43,540 bases of DNA from Rhodocyclaceae bacterium (GTDB lineage: Bacteria > Pseudomonadota > Gammaproteobacteria > Burkholderiales > Rhodocyclaceae): the NCBI GenBank assembly GCA_020445785.1, contig JAGRFZ010000083.1, positions 10,653 through 54,192 of the forward strand, given 5' to 3'. Position 1 is the stretch's first letter. Each line of letters opens with the position of its first letter. The notes under the pieces are model-generated. The model saw only the letters and a list, made by a program, of their open reading frames with translations. It had not been told where the DNA came from and searched no databases. Below are positions 26,101 to 34,740 of this stretch, one piece after another. The translations under genes and the position numbers were made by a program.

Positions 26101-27144
26101 CTAGAAGAACTCCTCGGCCATTCGATCGGCGATCTCGCCGGTCGGCCGGCCCTGTTCGCGGGCGCGATGAAAGATCTCGGTCAGGCTCTCGCCGATGCCC
26201 TCGATGTGGCGCGTCACCGCCGCATGGTCGTAACCGCTGCGCTGGTAGTGGATGTCGATGATGCCCCCGGCGTTGATGACGTAATCCGGCGCGTAGAGAA
26301 TGCCGCGGCGGGACAGTTCGCCGTCGTGCCTGGCCTCGGCGAGCTGGTTGTTGGCGGCACCGGCGATCACGGCGGCCTTGAGTCGCGGCAGGCTTCGATC
26401 ATCGATGACCGCACCGAGTGCGCACGGCGCGAACAGATCCACGTCGAGGCCGAAAATCGCCTCGGGTTCGACCACCGTGGCCGCGAGTTCACGGGCCGCG
26501 CGGCTCAGCGCTTCGCGTCGGACATCGGTGATCCAGAGCCGGGCCCCGGCGGCTTCGAGCCGTCGCGCCAGCGCCAGTCCGACCTGACCGACGCCTTGCA
26601 GTGCGATCTTCAAGCCGGCCACATCGTCGCACCCGAGCCGGCTGCGCACCGCCGCACGGATGCCGACGAACACGCCGTAGGCCGTGGCGGGCGACGGATC
26701 GCCACTGTGCACGCCGTCGGCCGTGACGCGCGCCTCGACCCCGGCCACATGCTGCGTGAAATGGCGCATCCGTTGCATGTCTTCGACCGTGGTGCCCGAG
26801 TCCTCGGCGATGATGTACCGGCCACCGAGCCGGTCGACCGCGAGCGCCAGCGCCTCGAGCAGGCCGCGATTCTTGTCGCGCCGTGGGTCCCCGATCACGA
26901 CCGCCTTGCCGCCGCCGAGCGGCAGCCGCGCCATCGCCGACTTGTAGGTCATGCCACGTGACAGGCGCAGCGCATCGCGCACCGCGTCCTGCTCGGTGGG
27001 GTAGGGCCACATCCGACAGCCGCCGAGCGCCGGCCCGCGCCGGCAGTTGTGGATCGCGATCACGGCCCGCAGCCCGCTGGTCGCATCGCTGCAGAACACC
27101 ACCTGCTCGTGGTCGTCGAAATCGGGCGCGGAGAATACACTCAT
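26101..27144 (-). CDS. Glu/Leu/Phe/Val dehydrogenase (leucine/valine dehydrogenase type)
   Basis: A 347-residue NAD-dependent amino-acid dehydrogenase. The dimerisation/catalytic part contains GPALGGCRM, then SAMARLPLGGGKAVVIGD with the catalytic lysines of this family. The Rossmann part has LQGVGQVG and the late NAGGIIDIHYQ. Length and the PLGGGK signature fit the leucine/phenylalanine/valine dehydrogenase branch and not glutamate dehydrogenase. It would interconvert a branched-chain or aromatic amino acid and its 2-oxo acid. The ATG at 27144 has a good AGGAG seven bases upstream. It is divergent from the GST gene across 182 bases. Confidence 0.9.
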   Translation of the reverse strand: MSVFSAPDFDDHEQVVFCSDATSGLRAVIAIHNCRRGPALGGCRMWPYPTEQDAVRDALRLSRGMTYKSAMARLPLGGGKAVVIGDPRRDKNRGLLEALALAVDRLGGRYIIAEDSGTTVEDMQRMRHFTQHVAGVEARVTADGVHSGDPSPATAYGVFVGIRAAVRSRLGCDDVAGLKIALQGVGQVGLALARRLEAAGARLWITDVRREALSRAARELAATVVEPEAIFGLDVDLFAPCALGAVIDDRSLPRLKAAVIAGAANNQLAEARHDGELSRRGILYAPDYVINAGGIIDIHYQRSGYDHAAVTRHIEGIGESLTEIFHRAREQGRPTGEIADRMAEEFF

Positions 27145-27326
27145 GAGGGGCTCCTGCTGACGATTGCGGCCCCGGCGATGGCGAGGCCCTCGATTCAGCT
27201 TGGACAAGCGCACGACACTGCACAAGGTCGATCACCAGCGCGATGCCGAGGCCGCGGGCCGGCGGTGGCCCCGGGAACCAAGCCGGATGGCACCCCGTCA
27301 TTGGGCACACCGAACGAGGAGGCGCC
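27145..27326. promoter_or_regulatory. Divergent promoter region (dehydrogenase / GST)
   Basis: These 182 bases carry the promoters of two divergent units. A TTGGAC hexamer near 27200 could be a plus-strand -35, but no matching -10 is clear. GAGGAGG lies immediately before the GST start codon. Confidence 0.3.
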
Positions 27327-28037
27327 ATGATCGATCTCTACACCGCCGCGACGCCCAATGGTCACAAGGTGTCGATCGCGCTCGAGGAACTGGACCTGCC
27401 CTATCGGATGCGGGTGCTCGATCTCGGCGAGAAGGAACAAAAACAGGACTGGTTCCTGCAGATCAATCCCAATGGCCGGATTCCGGCGATCATCGATCGG
27501 GCGGAGGACGACTTCCCGGTGTTCGAGTCCGGCGCGATCCTGATCTATCTCGCCGAGAAGACCGGCCGTCTGTTGCCGGCGGATCCCAAGGGGCGCTCCA
27601 GGGTGCTGCAGTGGCTGATGTTCCAGATGGGGGGCGTCGGCCCGATGATGGGGCAGGCCAACGTCTTCCACCGCTACCTGCCGGAACGCATCCAGGTGGC
27701 GATCGACCGCTACCAGGGCGAGGCCCGGCGGTTGTTTCGGGTGCTCGACAGCCACCTTGCCCGACATGAATATCTTGCCGGCGACTACTCCATCGCGGAT
27801 ATTGCCAATTGGGCATGGGTGCGTACCCACCGCTGGTCGGGCGTCGAGGTGGACGACATGCCACATCTCGCGCGCTGGATCGGCGCGGTCCGGGCGCGAC
27901 CGGCGGTGCAGCGCGGGATCGTGCGCCCACCGTCTTCGATCGGCGACGGGCAGGACAGCGAGGCGCGCGCCCGACGGTTTGCGGACGAGGCGCGGCGGAT
28001 GGTCGAGACCGGGCAGTCCCGCAACGGCGGGGTGTGA
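27327..28037 (+). CDS. Glutathione S-transferase, YghU/YfcG-like
   Basis: A 236-residue GST. The thioredoxin-fold N-terminus ([22 protein letters not shown]) carries the TPNGHK motif of the disulfide-reductase-like YfcG/YghU group, followed by [10 protein letters not shown] and [12 protein letters not shown] for glutathione binding. The C-terminal helical domain includes [17 protein letters not shown]. The enzyme probably handles glutathione disulfide or organic hydroperoxides. GAGGAGG precedes the ATG at 27327. It is followed after 11 bases by a second GST gene in the same direction. Confidence 0.92.
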   Translation: MIDLYTAATPNGHKVSIALEELDLPYRMRVLDLGEKEQKQDWFLQINPNGRIPAIIDRAEDDFPVFESGAILIYLAEKTGRLLPADPKGRSRVLQWLMFQMGGVGPMMGQANVFHRYLPERIQVAIDRYQGEARRLFRVLDSHLARHEYLAGDYSIADIANWAWVRTHRWSGVEVDDMPHLARWIGAVRARPAVQRGIVRPPSSIGDGQDSEARARRFADEARRMVETGQSRNGGV

Positions 28038-28048
28038 GGAGGGGTTGG

Positions 28049-28672
28049 ATGAGACTCTACGTTTCGGAGCGGGCGCCGAATCCGCGGCGCGTGCAGATGT
28101 TCATCGCCGAAAAGGGCATGGGCGATATCGAGCAGTTGCGGGTGTCGATCGGCGCCGACGAGCACAAGCGGCCCGAATTCGTCGACAAGAATCCGATGGC
28201 GAGGTTGCCCGTGCTCGAACTGGCGGACGGTCGGTTCCTCAGCGAGACGCGCGCGATCTGCACCTATCTCGAAGGGGTCCAGCCGCTCCCCAACCTGATG
28301 GGGGAGGGCTTCGAGGAGCGCGCCTTCGTCGAAATGGCGGACCGACGCATCGAATGGTATCTGTTTCTCGGCGTGACCAATTGGGTGCGCCATACCCACC
28401 CCGGCCTGGCGCCGCTGGAGCAACCGCAATTTCCCGACTTCGGCAATTCCCAGGGTCGCAAGGTACGCGAGGTCGCGCGTTGGCTCGACGGCGAACTGGG
28501 CAGGCACGACTATGTCGCCGGCGACCGTTTCACGATCGCCGACATCACGGCATTCTGCTGCGTCGAGTTTGCCCGGGGTCTGATGAAGTTCTCGCCCGCG
28601 AAGGAGGGCATGCCCAAGCTGCAGGCCTGGCGCGATCGCATCGCCGAGCGTCCGAGCGCTGCGGTTCGATGA
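28049..28672 (+). CDS. Glutathione S-transferase family protein
   Basis: A 207-residue GST distinct from the previous one. The N-terminus has SERAPNPRRVQMFIAEKG, then NPMARLPVLEL and LSETRAICTYLE, the usual cis-Pro and Glu-Ser/Thr glutathione site. The C-terminal domain ends with YVAGDRFTIADITAFCCVEF. GAGGAGG precedes the ATG at 28049. The two GST genes and the downstream PanE-like gene may be one transcript. The substrate is not indicated. Confidence 0.92.
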   Translation: MRLYVSERAPNPRRVQMFIAEKGMGDIEQLRVSIGADEHKRPEFVDKNPMARLPVLELADGRFLSETRAICTYLEGVQPLPNLMGEGFEERAFVEMADRRIEWYLFLGVTNWVRHTHPGLAPLEQPQFPDFGNSQGRKVREVARWLDGELGRHDYVAGDRFTIADITAFCCVEFARGLMKFSPAKEGMPKLQAWRDRIAERPSAAVR

Positions 28673-28820
28673 TCCGCGAGATTGCGGCCGGCCGCCCGTG
28701 GCGGCACAAGAGGTCGATCATGCCGGAGCGGCGGCGGTATCGAAGATCGCCCGGTGGGCGGCGCGCTTCGCACGCTCCGACATGCCCGATTACATCATTC
28801 AGGTTCAGCGGAGGCAGGTG

Positions 28821-29741
28821 ATGAAGCTCTTGTTTCTCGGCGCCGGTGGGGTCGGCGGCTATTTCGGGGCGCGTCTGATCGAGGCCGGCGCCGACGTCAC
28901 GTTCCTGCTGCGGCCGGGCCGTAAGGCACGGATCGAGGCGGAGGGGCTGCGGGTCGAGAGCCCCTACGGGGATTTCCAGGTCGCGCCGCGCTGTCTGTTG
29001 CGCGAGGAACTGCAGCCGGAATTCGACCTCGTGGTACTGACTTCGAAGGCCTACGATCTCGAGGTTGCGATCGACGCGATCGCGCCGGCGATGGGGGCCG
29101 AGGGACGGGTGCTGCCCTTCCTCAACGGCCTTGCGCACATGGACCGCCTGGATGCCCGTTTCGGCGCCGATCGTGTCGTCGGCGGCGTCGCCCACATCGC
29201 CGGCGAACTCACCGAGGACGGCGTCGTGCGACAACTCAATCGCATCCACAGCCTCGCGGCCGGAGGACGCGACGAGGCGACGAAGCGGGTGGCCGAGCGT
29301 TTCGTCGAATTGTGCGGCCCTGCCCGTTTCGACTGCCGGTTGGTGGCCGATATCGAGGCGACCCTCTGGGAGAAGTGGGCCTTCCTGGCGACTCTCGCCG
29401 GCATGACCACCTTGATGCGTGCATCGGTCGGCGCGATTCTAGCGACCACCCACGGCGAGGTACTGACCCGCCGGCTGTACGACGAATGCCTGGCGACGGC
29501 CGCCGCCTACGGCAAGCCGGTGGCCGCGGAGGGCCAGCACAAGGCGTTGGCGATGCTGACCGAAGCGGGCTCGCGCTTCGCCGCCTCGATGCTGCGGGAT
29601 CTGCAGGCCGGCCACCGCACCGAGCATGAGCACGTGCTCGGCGACCTCGCGCACCGCGCGCAGACTGCCGACGTCGACGCCCCGGTGCTGCAGGCGGCGT
29701 ACGCACAGATGCAGGTGCGTGACCACGAGCGCACCGCCTGA
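28821..29741 (+). CDS. 2-dehydropantoate 2-reductase family (PanE-like)
   Basis: A 306-residue NADPH-dependent reductase. The N-terminal Rossmann motif GAGGVGGYFGARL is exact. A catalytic lysine in LTSKAYDLE and the NGLAHMDRL segment follow, then the C-terminal helical domain with LWEKWAFLATLAGMT. PanE reduces ketopantoate for coenzyme A synthesis, but paralogues act on other 2-oxo acids; this may be a paralogue because it lies near GSTs and not near pan genes. I chose the ATG at 28821 for the conserved MKLLFLGAGG start and the GGAGG-like site before it, although the frame stays open upstream. Confidence 0.88.
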   Translation: MKLLFLGAGGVGGYFGARLIEAGADVTFLLRPGRKARIEAEGLRVESPYGDFQVAPRCLLREELQPEFDLVVLTSKAYDLEVAIDAIAPAMGAEGRVLPFLNGLAHMDRLDARFGADRVVGGVAHIAGELTEDGVVRQLNRIHSLAAGGRDEATKRVAERFVELCGPARFDCRLVADIEATLWEKWAFLATLAGMTTLMRASVGAILATTHGEVLTRRLYDECLATAAAYGKPVAAEGQHKALAMLTEAGSRFAASMLRDLQAGHRTEHEHVLGDLAHRAQTADVDAPVLQAAYAQMQVRDHERTA

Positions 29742-29887
29742 GCCGGTGGGCGAACAGGCGCTCGGTGCCATGCGCAGGAGGTCGTCGGCACCGCCGTCGT
29801 GCACGGATGCCCCGGCCGTGCGCCGTCGGACCGTGCTCTGCCGCCGCCCGCATGCGTCGGCGCAAGCATCGCTGGGCGGCTCTCGCG

Positions 29888-30085
29888 TCAGCGGCGCAGG
29901 GAGATCGACCACAACAGCAGGAAACTCCCGGCGACCAGCGCCGCGATGCCCAGTTGCAGCAGCGTGATCGACTGGACGCTGCCGACGGCGTAATAGCCGG
30001 CCAGCCGGGCGACGCAAGCCAGCATCGAAATCAGCAAGCCGAGCACTCCGGCGGCGCGACCCGCCACGGCAAGAAAATCGTTCAT
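29888..30085 (-). CDS. Small two-helix membrane protein, unknown function
   Basis: A 65-residue protein with two hydrophobic segments (about 10-30 and 40-60), a short charged start (MNDFLAVAGRAAG) and a basic C-terminus (SISLRR). AGGAG precedes the ATG at 30085. It is convergent with the PanE-like gene and about 330 bases from the divergent lectin-like gene. I do not recognise the family. The ribosome binding site and paired membrane helices make it a plausible real gene. Confidence 0.65.
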   Translation of the reverse strand: MNDFLAVAGRAAGVLGLLISMLACVARLAGYYAVGSVQSITLLQLGIAALVAGSFLLLWSISLRR

Positions 30086-30414
30086 CGGGGCTCCTATCGA
30101 TTGGCGGAGAGTTCGGCCCTCCGATCGACAGAGCGTACCCGAAACGAACCCGTCCGCGTACTCGTCAATGGCCGTAGCATCGATCGCCGGGTGGCGCTGC
30201 GAACGATGGCCGCCGGGGTCCGCATGCCGCTGCCCGGTCATTCGCACCATTGTGGACCCAGTCTGTCGATGGGGGCGGAGGGGACAGGGCGCAGGCGGAA
30301 CGCCGGCGCCGGCAAGCGTGGTGGCTTTTCGCGTCGGCAAATTTCGCGGGTAGCGGCGCGAACCGATTCACGCTGGCGTCATCCAACGACAGTCCCCAGT
30401 GAGAGGAGAGCAAG
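30086..30414. other. 329-base intergenic region with inverted repeats
   Basis: No gene is convincing here. Two symmetrical elements are visible: the 12-base palindrome GCCGGCGCCGGC at 30302-30313, and TTCGCG-N8-CGCGAA at 30343-30362, about 50 bases before the lectin-like start codon. The second is placed like an operator. Promoters for both flanking genes are expected in this gap, but no clear hexamers are seen. Confidence 0.35.
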
Positions 30415-31098
30415 ATGAACAATCGCATGGTGGTCGGCTGGCTGCGTCCGGGTTTCGCGTTGGCGGCGACGATGGTCTTGTCGCTACACGTGGGCGCCGG
30501 GGAAATGTCCTTCTTCGTCACCAGCGCCGGGCCCGGTCAGGGCGCGGACCTGGGCGGGCTGGCCGGTGCCGACGCCCATTGCCAGCGGCTCGCCGAAGCT
30601 GCCGGTGCCGGCGGACGGACCTGGCGCGCCTACCTCAGCACCCAGGGCAAGACCCTGACCGACAGCGACGTGGTACATGCACGGGATCGGATCGGTAGCG
30701 GCCCGTGGACCAACGCCAAGGGGACGATGATTGCCAAGGACGTCGCCGCGCTGCACTCGGGGGATGCCATGCTCGGCAAGACCCATCTGCTCGACGAGAA
30801 GGGCAGCCCGGTCCACGGGCGCACCGAAAAGCCCAACCGCCACGACATCCTGACCGGATCCCGCCCCGACGGCACCGCATTTCCTCCGAGCCCACCATTC
30901 GGTGACACGACCTGCGGCAATTGGACCAAGAGCGGCGACGACGGCAGTGCAATCATCGGCCACCACGACCTCGCCGGCCCCACCGGCGACGCCTGGGCGA
31001 CGTCGTGGAATTCGGCCCATCCGACCCGCGGCTGCAGCCAACAGGCGCTGCGCAGTACCGGCGGCGACGGACTGTTCTATTGTTTCGCCGCCGATTAG
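30415..31098 (+). CDS. Secreted lectin-like protein
   Basis: A 227-residue protein. A signal peptide (hydrophobic FALAATMVLSLHVGAG) leads into MSFFVTSAGPGQGADLGG and ADAHCQRLAEAAGAGGRTWRA. That segment, with the later TTCGNWTKSG, GCSQQ and FYCF, is the pattern of small secreted C-type-lectin-fold proteins widespread in proteobacteria. Four cysteines suggest two disulfides. GAGAGGAG precedes the ATG at 30415. Its likely place is the periplasm or outside the cell; ligand and role are unknown. Confidence 0.8.
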   Translation: MNNRMVVGWLRPGFALAATMVLSLHVGAGEMSFFVTSAGPGQGADLGGLAGADAHCQRLAEAAGAGGRTWRAYLSTQGKTLTDSDVVHARDRIGSGPWTNAKGTMIAKDVAALHSGDAMLGKTHLLDEKGSPVHGRTEKPNRHDILTGSRPDGTAFPPSPPFGDTTCGNWTKSGDDGSAIIGHHDLAGPTGDAWATSWNSAHPTRGCSQQALRSTGGDGLFYCFAAD

Positions 31099-31133
31099 AC
31101 GCACAGGCGGGCCGCGGCAGTCGCGGCACCGGG

Positions 31134-31164
31134 AAACGAAAAACGGCCCCTGGGCGAGGCCGTT
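31134..31164 (-). terminator. Intrinsic terminator of malate synthase G
   Basis: On the minus strand, AACGGCC and GGCCGTT form a seven-base stem (31142-31148 and 31158-31164), and a T-rich tract (TTTTTCGTTT) follows immediately. It lies about 25 bases after the malate synthase stop codon and also sits between two convergent genes. Confidence 0.85.
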
Positions 31165-31188
31165 CGGTGGCGCCGGGCGGTTGCGTGA

Positions 31189-33366
31189 TCAGCCCTGGCC
31201 CTTGAACTTGCGGCGATAGCCGTGCAGCAGCGGTTCGGTATAGCCGCTGGGCTGGGCGCAACCGTCGAAGATCAGCGCGCGGGCTGCGGCATACGCGGTG
31301 CTGGCCTCGAAGTTGCCCGCCATCTTGCGGTACAGCGGGTCGCCCGCGTTCTGCCCGTCCACCACCTCGGCCATGCGGCGCAGGGTCGCCTCCACCTGCG
31401 CCTCGGTGACGACGCCGTGGCGCAGCCAGTTGGCGATGTGCTGGCTCGAGATGCGCAGCGTGGCGCGGTCTTCCATCAGGCCGATATCGTTGATGTCGGG
31501 CACCTTCGAGCAGCCCACACCCTGCTCGACCCAGCGCACGACGTAGCCGAGGATGCCCTGGCAATTGTTGTCGAGTTCCTTCTGGCGTTCGTCGGCGCTC
31601 CAGTCGGCGCTGGCGACCACCGGGATGGTCAACAGGTCGGTCATCAGCTTCTCCGCCTCGCCGTCCAGGTCGAGCTTCTCGATTTCCTGCTGCACGGCGG
31701 CCACGTTCACCTGGTGGTAGTGCAGTGCATGCAGCGTCGCGGCGGTCGGCGAGGGCACCCAGGCGGTGTTGGCGCCGGACTTCGGGTGGCCGATCTTCTG
31801 CTCGAGCATCGCCGCCATCAGGTCCGGCATCGCCCACATGCCCTTGCCGATCTGCGCCTTGCCGCGCAGGCCGCAGGCCAGGCCGATCAGCACGTTGCGA
31901 CGCTCGTAGGCCTGGATCCAGGCGCTGGTCTTGATGTCGGCCTTTTTCATCATCGGGCCGGCTTCCATCGCAGTGTGCATCTCGTCGCCGGTGCGGTCGA
32001 GGAAGCCGGTGTTGATGAACACCACCCGTGCCGGCGCTGCCGCAATGCAGGCCTTGAGGTTCACGCTGGTGCGACGCTCCTCGTCCATGATGCCCATCTT
32101 GACGGTGTCGGCCGGCATGCCCAGCAGTTGTTCGATGCGGCCGAACAGCTCGTCGGCGAAGGCCACCTCGGCCGGGCCGTGCATCTTGGGCTTGACGATG
32201 TAGGCGCTGCCGGTACGGGAGTTGCCTTTCCGCGTCAGGTCGCGCTTCGAGATCAACATCGTCACGACGCCGTCGATGATGCCCTCCGGCACCTCGTTGC
32301 CGTCGGCGTCGAGGATCGCCGGGTTGGTCATCAGGTGACCGACGTTGCGCACGAACAAGAGCGCGCGGCCGTGCAGCTTGACCGAGCCGCCGCCCGGGGC
32401 GGTGTATTCGCGGTCGGCGTTGAGCCGGCGCTCGACGGTCTTGCCACCCTTCTGGAAGTTGTCGGCCAGCTCACCGGTGATCAGGCCGAGCCAGTTGCGA
32501 TAGACCAGGGTCTTGTCCTCCGCGTCCACCGCGGCGACCGAGTCCTCGCAATCCATGATGGTCGTCAGCGCCGACTCCAGCACGATGTCGTTGACGCCCG
32601 CCGCGTCGGTCTTGCCGATGGCGCCGGCGCGGTCGATCGCGATCTCCGCGTGCAGGTCGTTGTTGCGGATCAGCACCGCGCTCGGCGCGCCGGCCTCGCC
32701 GCGGTAGCCGACGAAGCGGCCCGGGTCGGCGAGGCCGACCGCGCTGCCGTTGGCCAACGACACGGTGAGCTCGCCGCCGACCACCGCGTAGCCGGTGGCG
32801 TCACCATGGGAACCGCTGCCGAGCGGGGCTGCCTGATCGAGGAACTGTCGGCCGAAGGCGATGACCCTGGCGCCGCGGGCCGGATTGTAGCCTGCGCCGC
32901 GCTCGGCCCCGCCGTCGTCGCCGATCGCGTCGGTGCCGTACAGGGCGTCGTAGAGGGAGCCCCAGCGCGCATTGGCCGCATTCAGCGCGTAGCGGGCGTT
33001 CATCACCGGCACCACGAGTTGGGGGCCGGCCTGGATCGCAATCTCGGCATCCACGTTTTCGGTGGTGATGGCGACATCGCCGGGCACCGGCACCAGGTAG
33101 CCGATCGACTCGAGGAAGCCGCGATAAGCCGCCATGTCGCGGATCGGACCCGGGTTGGCGCGGTGCCAGCCGTCGATCTCGGATTGCAGGCGGTCGCGCT
33201 CGGCCAGCAGCGCCTTGTTCTTCGGCGCCAGGTCGTGCACCAGCGCGTCGAAGCCGCTCCAGAACGCGGCGGCATCGACGCCGCTGCCCGGCAGAGCTTC
33301 GTTTTCGATGAACTGGTGCAACTGGCTGGACACCTGCAGGCGCCCGCACTGGATACGGTCGGTCAT
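31189..33366 (-). CDS. glcB: Malate synthase G
   Basis: A 725-residue enzyme that condenses glyoxylate with acetyl-CoA to malate. Family signatures include the catalytic Arg in [33 protein letters not shown], the acidic [21 protein letters not shown] and GVGCSKVPD, all placed as in E. coli GlcB. I chose the ATG at 33366, which has GAGAGAG upstream and gives the standard N-terminus; the frame extends further but without support. It stands alone, ended by a clear terminator, with a LysR gene divergent across 201 bases. It serves glycolate/glyoxylate use or acetate growth. Confidence 0.97.
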   Translation of the reverse strand: MTDRIQCGRLQVSSQLHQFIENEALPGSGVDAAAFWSGFDALVHDLAPKNKALLAERDRLQSEIDGWHRANPGPIRDMAAYRGFLESIGYLVPVPGDVAITTENVDAEIAIQAGPQLVVPVMNARYALNAANARWGSLYDALYGTDAIGDDGGAERGAGYNPARGARVIAFGRQFLDQAAPLGSGSHGDATGYAVVGGELTVSLANGSAVGLADPGRFVGYRGEAGAPSAVLIRNNDLHAEIAIDRAGAIGKTDAAGVNDIVLESALTTIMDCEDSVAAVDAEDKTLVYRNWLGLITGELADNFQKGGKTVERRLNADREYTAPGGGSVKLHGRALLFVRNVGHLMTNPAILDADGNEVPEGIIDGVVTMLISKRDLTRKGNSRTGSAYIVKPKMHGPAEVAFADELFGRIEQLLGMPADTVKMGIMDEERRTSVNLKACIAAAPARVVFINTGFLDRTGDEMHTAMEAGPMMKKADIKTSAWIQAYERRNVLIGLACGLRGKAQIGKGMWAMPDLMAAMLEQKIGHPKSGANTAWVPSPTAATLHALHYHQVNVAAVQQEIEKLDLDGEAEKLMTDLLTIPVVASADWSADERQKELDNNCQGILGYVVRWVEQGVGCSKVPDINDIGLMEDRATLRISSQHIANWLRHGVVTEAQVEATLRRMAEVVDGQNAGDPLYRKMAGNFEASTAYAAARALIFDGCAQPSGYTEPLLHGYRRKFKGQG

Positions 33367-33567
33367 GGCTTGAACTCTCTCTCGTTTGCGATTCTGCGGC
33401 CGGATGTGCCGTCGCCCGTCCGCAGGCGGCGCGGGCGCAGACTCATCATAGTTGGCGAGGCCCGGGGTTTCCGGAGCGACGATGCCGCAGCAGTCTAATA
33501 GCTCAACCAAAGTTCAGAAATACTCGTCTTGTACTTTTTGAATATACCTCTGGTTTAGAATCGGCTG
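33367..33567. promoter_or_regulatory. Divergent glcB/LysR control region
   Basis: These 201 bases contain the most AT-rich patch nearby (33500-33565). An inverted repeat AACCAAAG (33505-33512) and CTCTGGTT (33548-33555), seven of eight bases matching with 35 bases between, lies close to the LysR start codon. That suits autoregulation by the LysR protein. Exact promoter hexamers are uncertain. Confidence 0.4.
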
Positions 33568-34473
33568 ATGGACAAGCTCAAGCAGATGCAGGCCTTCGTC
33601 GCCGCGGTCGAACTCGGCAGCCTCAGCCGGGCAGCGCAGGCGGTGGGCGTTTCGCCGGCCATGCTCGGGCGCCGGGTGGACGCGCTCGAGCAACGCCTGG
33701 GGGTCAAGCTGCTGCACCGCTCGACCCGCCACCAGGCGCTGACCGACGAAGGGCAGCTCTTCTTCGAGCGCTGCCGGCGGGTCTTCGCCGAAGTCGAGTT
33801 GGCCGAGGAGTTGATGAGCAGTTCCCGTGAGTCGGCGGTCGGCCATTTGCGGGTGACGGCGCCGGCCGGTTTCGGCCGCCGCCACGTGGCGGTGCATGCC
33901 GCGAGTTTTCTCGCAGCGAATCCGCGGGTGCAACTCTCGTTCGATCTCACCGACCAGGTGGTCGACGTGGTCCGCGAAGGCTACGACGTGGGCATCCGCA
34001 TCGGTGCGGTGGCCGATACCGATCTCGTCGCGATCCGATTGGCGGCCAATCGCCGTGCCGTGTGCGCGGCGCCGGACTATCTCGCCCGCCATGGTACGCC
34101 GCGGGATCTCGCCGACCTGCAGCAGCACAACTGCCTGGTGTTTACGCCCCAGGGCGGGCAGAGCCGCGGCTGGAGCTTCCTGCGCGACGGCAAGGCGGTG
34201 ACGGTGCGGGTGCATGGCAATCCCGACTGCAACGACGGCGAAATGCTGCATCGCTGGTCGCGCGCCGGGCTCGGGCTGGCGTGGCGGTCCACCTGGGAGA
34301 TCCAGCGCGAGTTGAACCGCGGCGAGCTGGTGACCGTGCTCGACGAATTCGCCTTGCCCGACTACGACATCCGGGCGGTATACCCGCAACAGCGCCACAT
34401 TCCCGCCAAGGTGCGCTTCTTTGTCGAGCACTTGAAGCGGATCTACCGAAGCACAGGTTACTGGAACGCCTGA
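33568..34473 (+). CDS. LysR-family transcriptional regulator
   Basis: A 301-residue regulator. The winged HTH is at residues 1-60 (MDKLKQMQAFVAAVELGSLS, then LGRRVDALEQRLGVKLLHRS). The periplasmic-binding-like effector domain follows, with VGHLRVTAP, FLAANPRVQLSFDLTDQ and GYDVGIRIGAV typical of the CrgA/AaeR-type branch. It is divergent from malate synthase G. Members of this branch often control nearby efflux or oxidoreductase genes, so regulation of glcB is possible but not shown. Confidence 0.93.
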   Translation: MDKLKQMQAFVAAVELGSLSRAAQAVGVSPAMLGRRVDALEQRLGVKLLHRSTRHQALTDEGQLFFERCRRVFAEVELAEELMSSSRESAVGHLRVTAPAGFGRRHVAVHAASFLAANPRVQLSFDLTDQVVDVVREGYDVGIRIGAVADTDLVAIRLAANRRAVCAAPDYLARHGTPRDLADLQQHNCLVFTPQGGQSRGWSFLRDGKAVTVRVHGNPDCNDGEMLHRWSRAGLGLAWRSTWEIQRELNRGELVTVLDEFALPDYDIRAVYPQQRHIPAKVRFFVEHLKRIYRSTGYWNA

Positions 34474-34740
34474 CGTACGGCGGGATGCGTTTCGACCGCG
34501 CGCCGTTCACCGGTTGCTTGAGGAGTCCGGCAAGGCGTGCGGTCGGGCCATGGCCTCGTTCTTACCTCCGGGGTGTCGCTCGGGCGCAAGCAGGCGCCGG
34601 CGCTCTGCCGTTTGCTCCAATTTTCCTGCCGATCATCGGTATAGTCGATAAAATCGATAATGGCGTTTGTGTGGCGATAATGATGAATATCCAATGGAGT
34701 CGTCATCATCACCGACCGCCTCAGGGCGGCGGAGGCCATC
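34474..34740 (+). promoter_or_regulatory. Leader of the signalling island: TCGATA repeats and a hairpin by the RBS
   Basis: This 267-base gap holds TCGATA direct repeats (34645-34650 and 34654-34659) and a related GCGATA at 34675-34680. Two GATAAT hexamers (34656-34661 and 34676-34681) could be -10 elements. A five-base GC stem with a TCAG loop (34716-34729) ends one base before the GGAGG ribosome binding site at 34731-34735, so translation could be modulated. Confidence 0.4.

Noticed and set aside
31222-33498. Very long plus-strand open frame opposite malate synthase G
   Set aside because: It is rich in His, Val, Arg and Gly with no domain pattern, as expected for the antisense shadow of a GC-rich gene. 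Malate synthase on the other strand is unambiguous.
31189-33510. Longer N-terminus for malate synthase G
   Set aside because: The ATG at 33366 has a GAGAGAG site and yields the conserved start; the upstream 48 codons show no similarity to the family.
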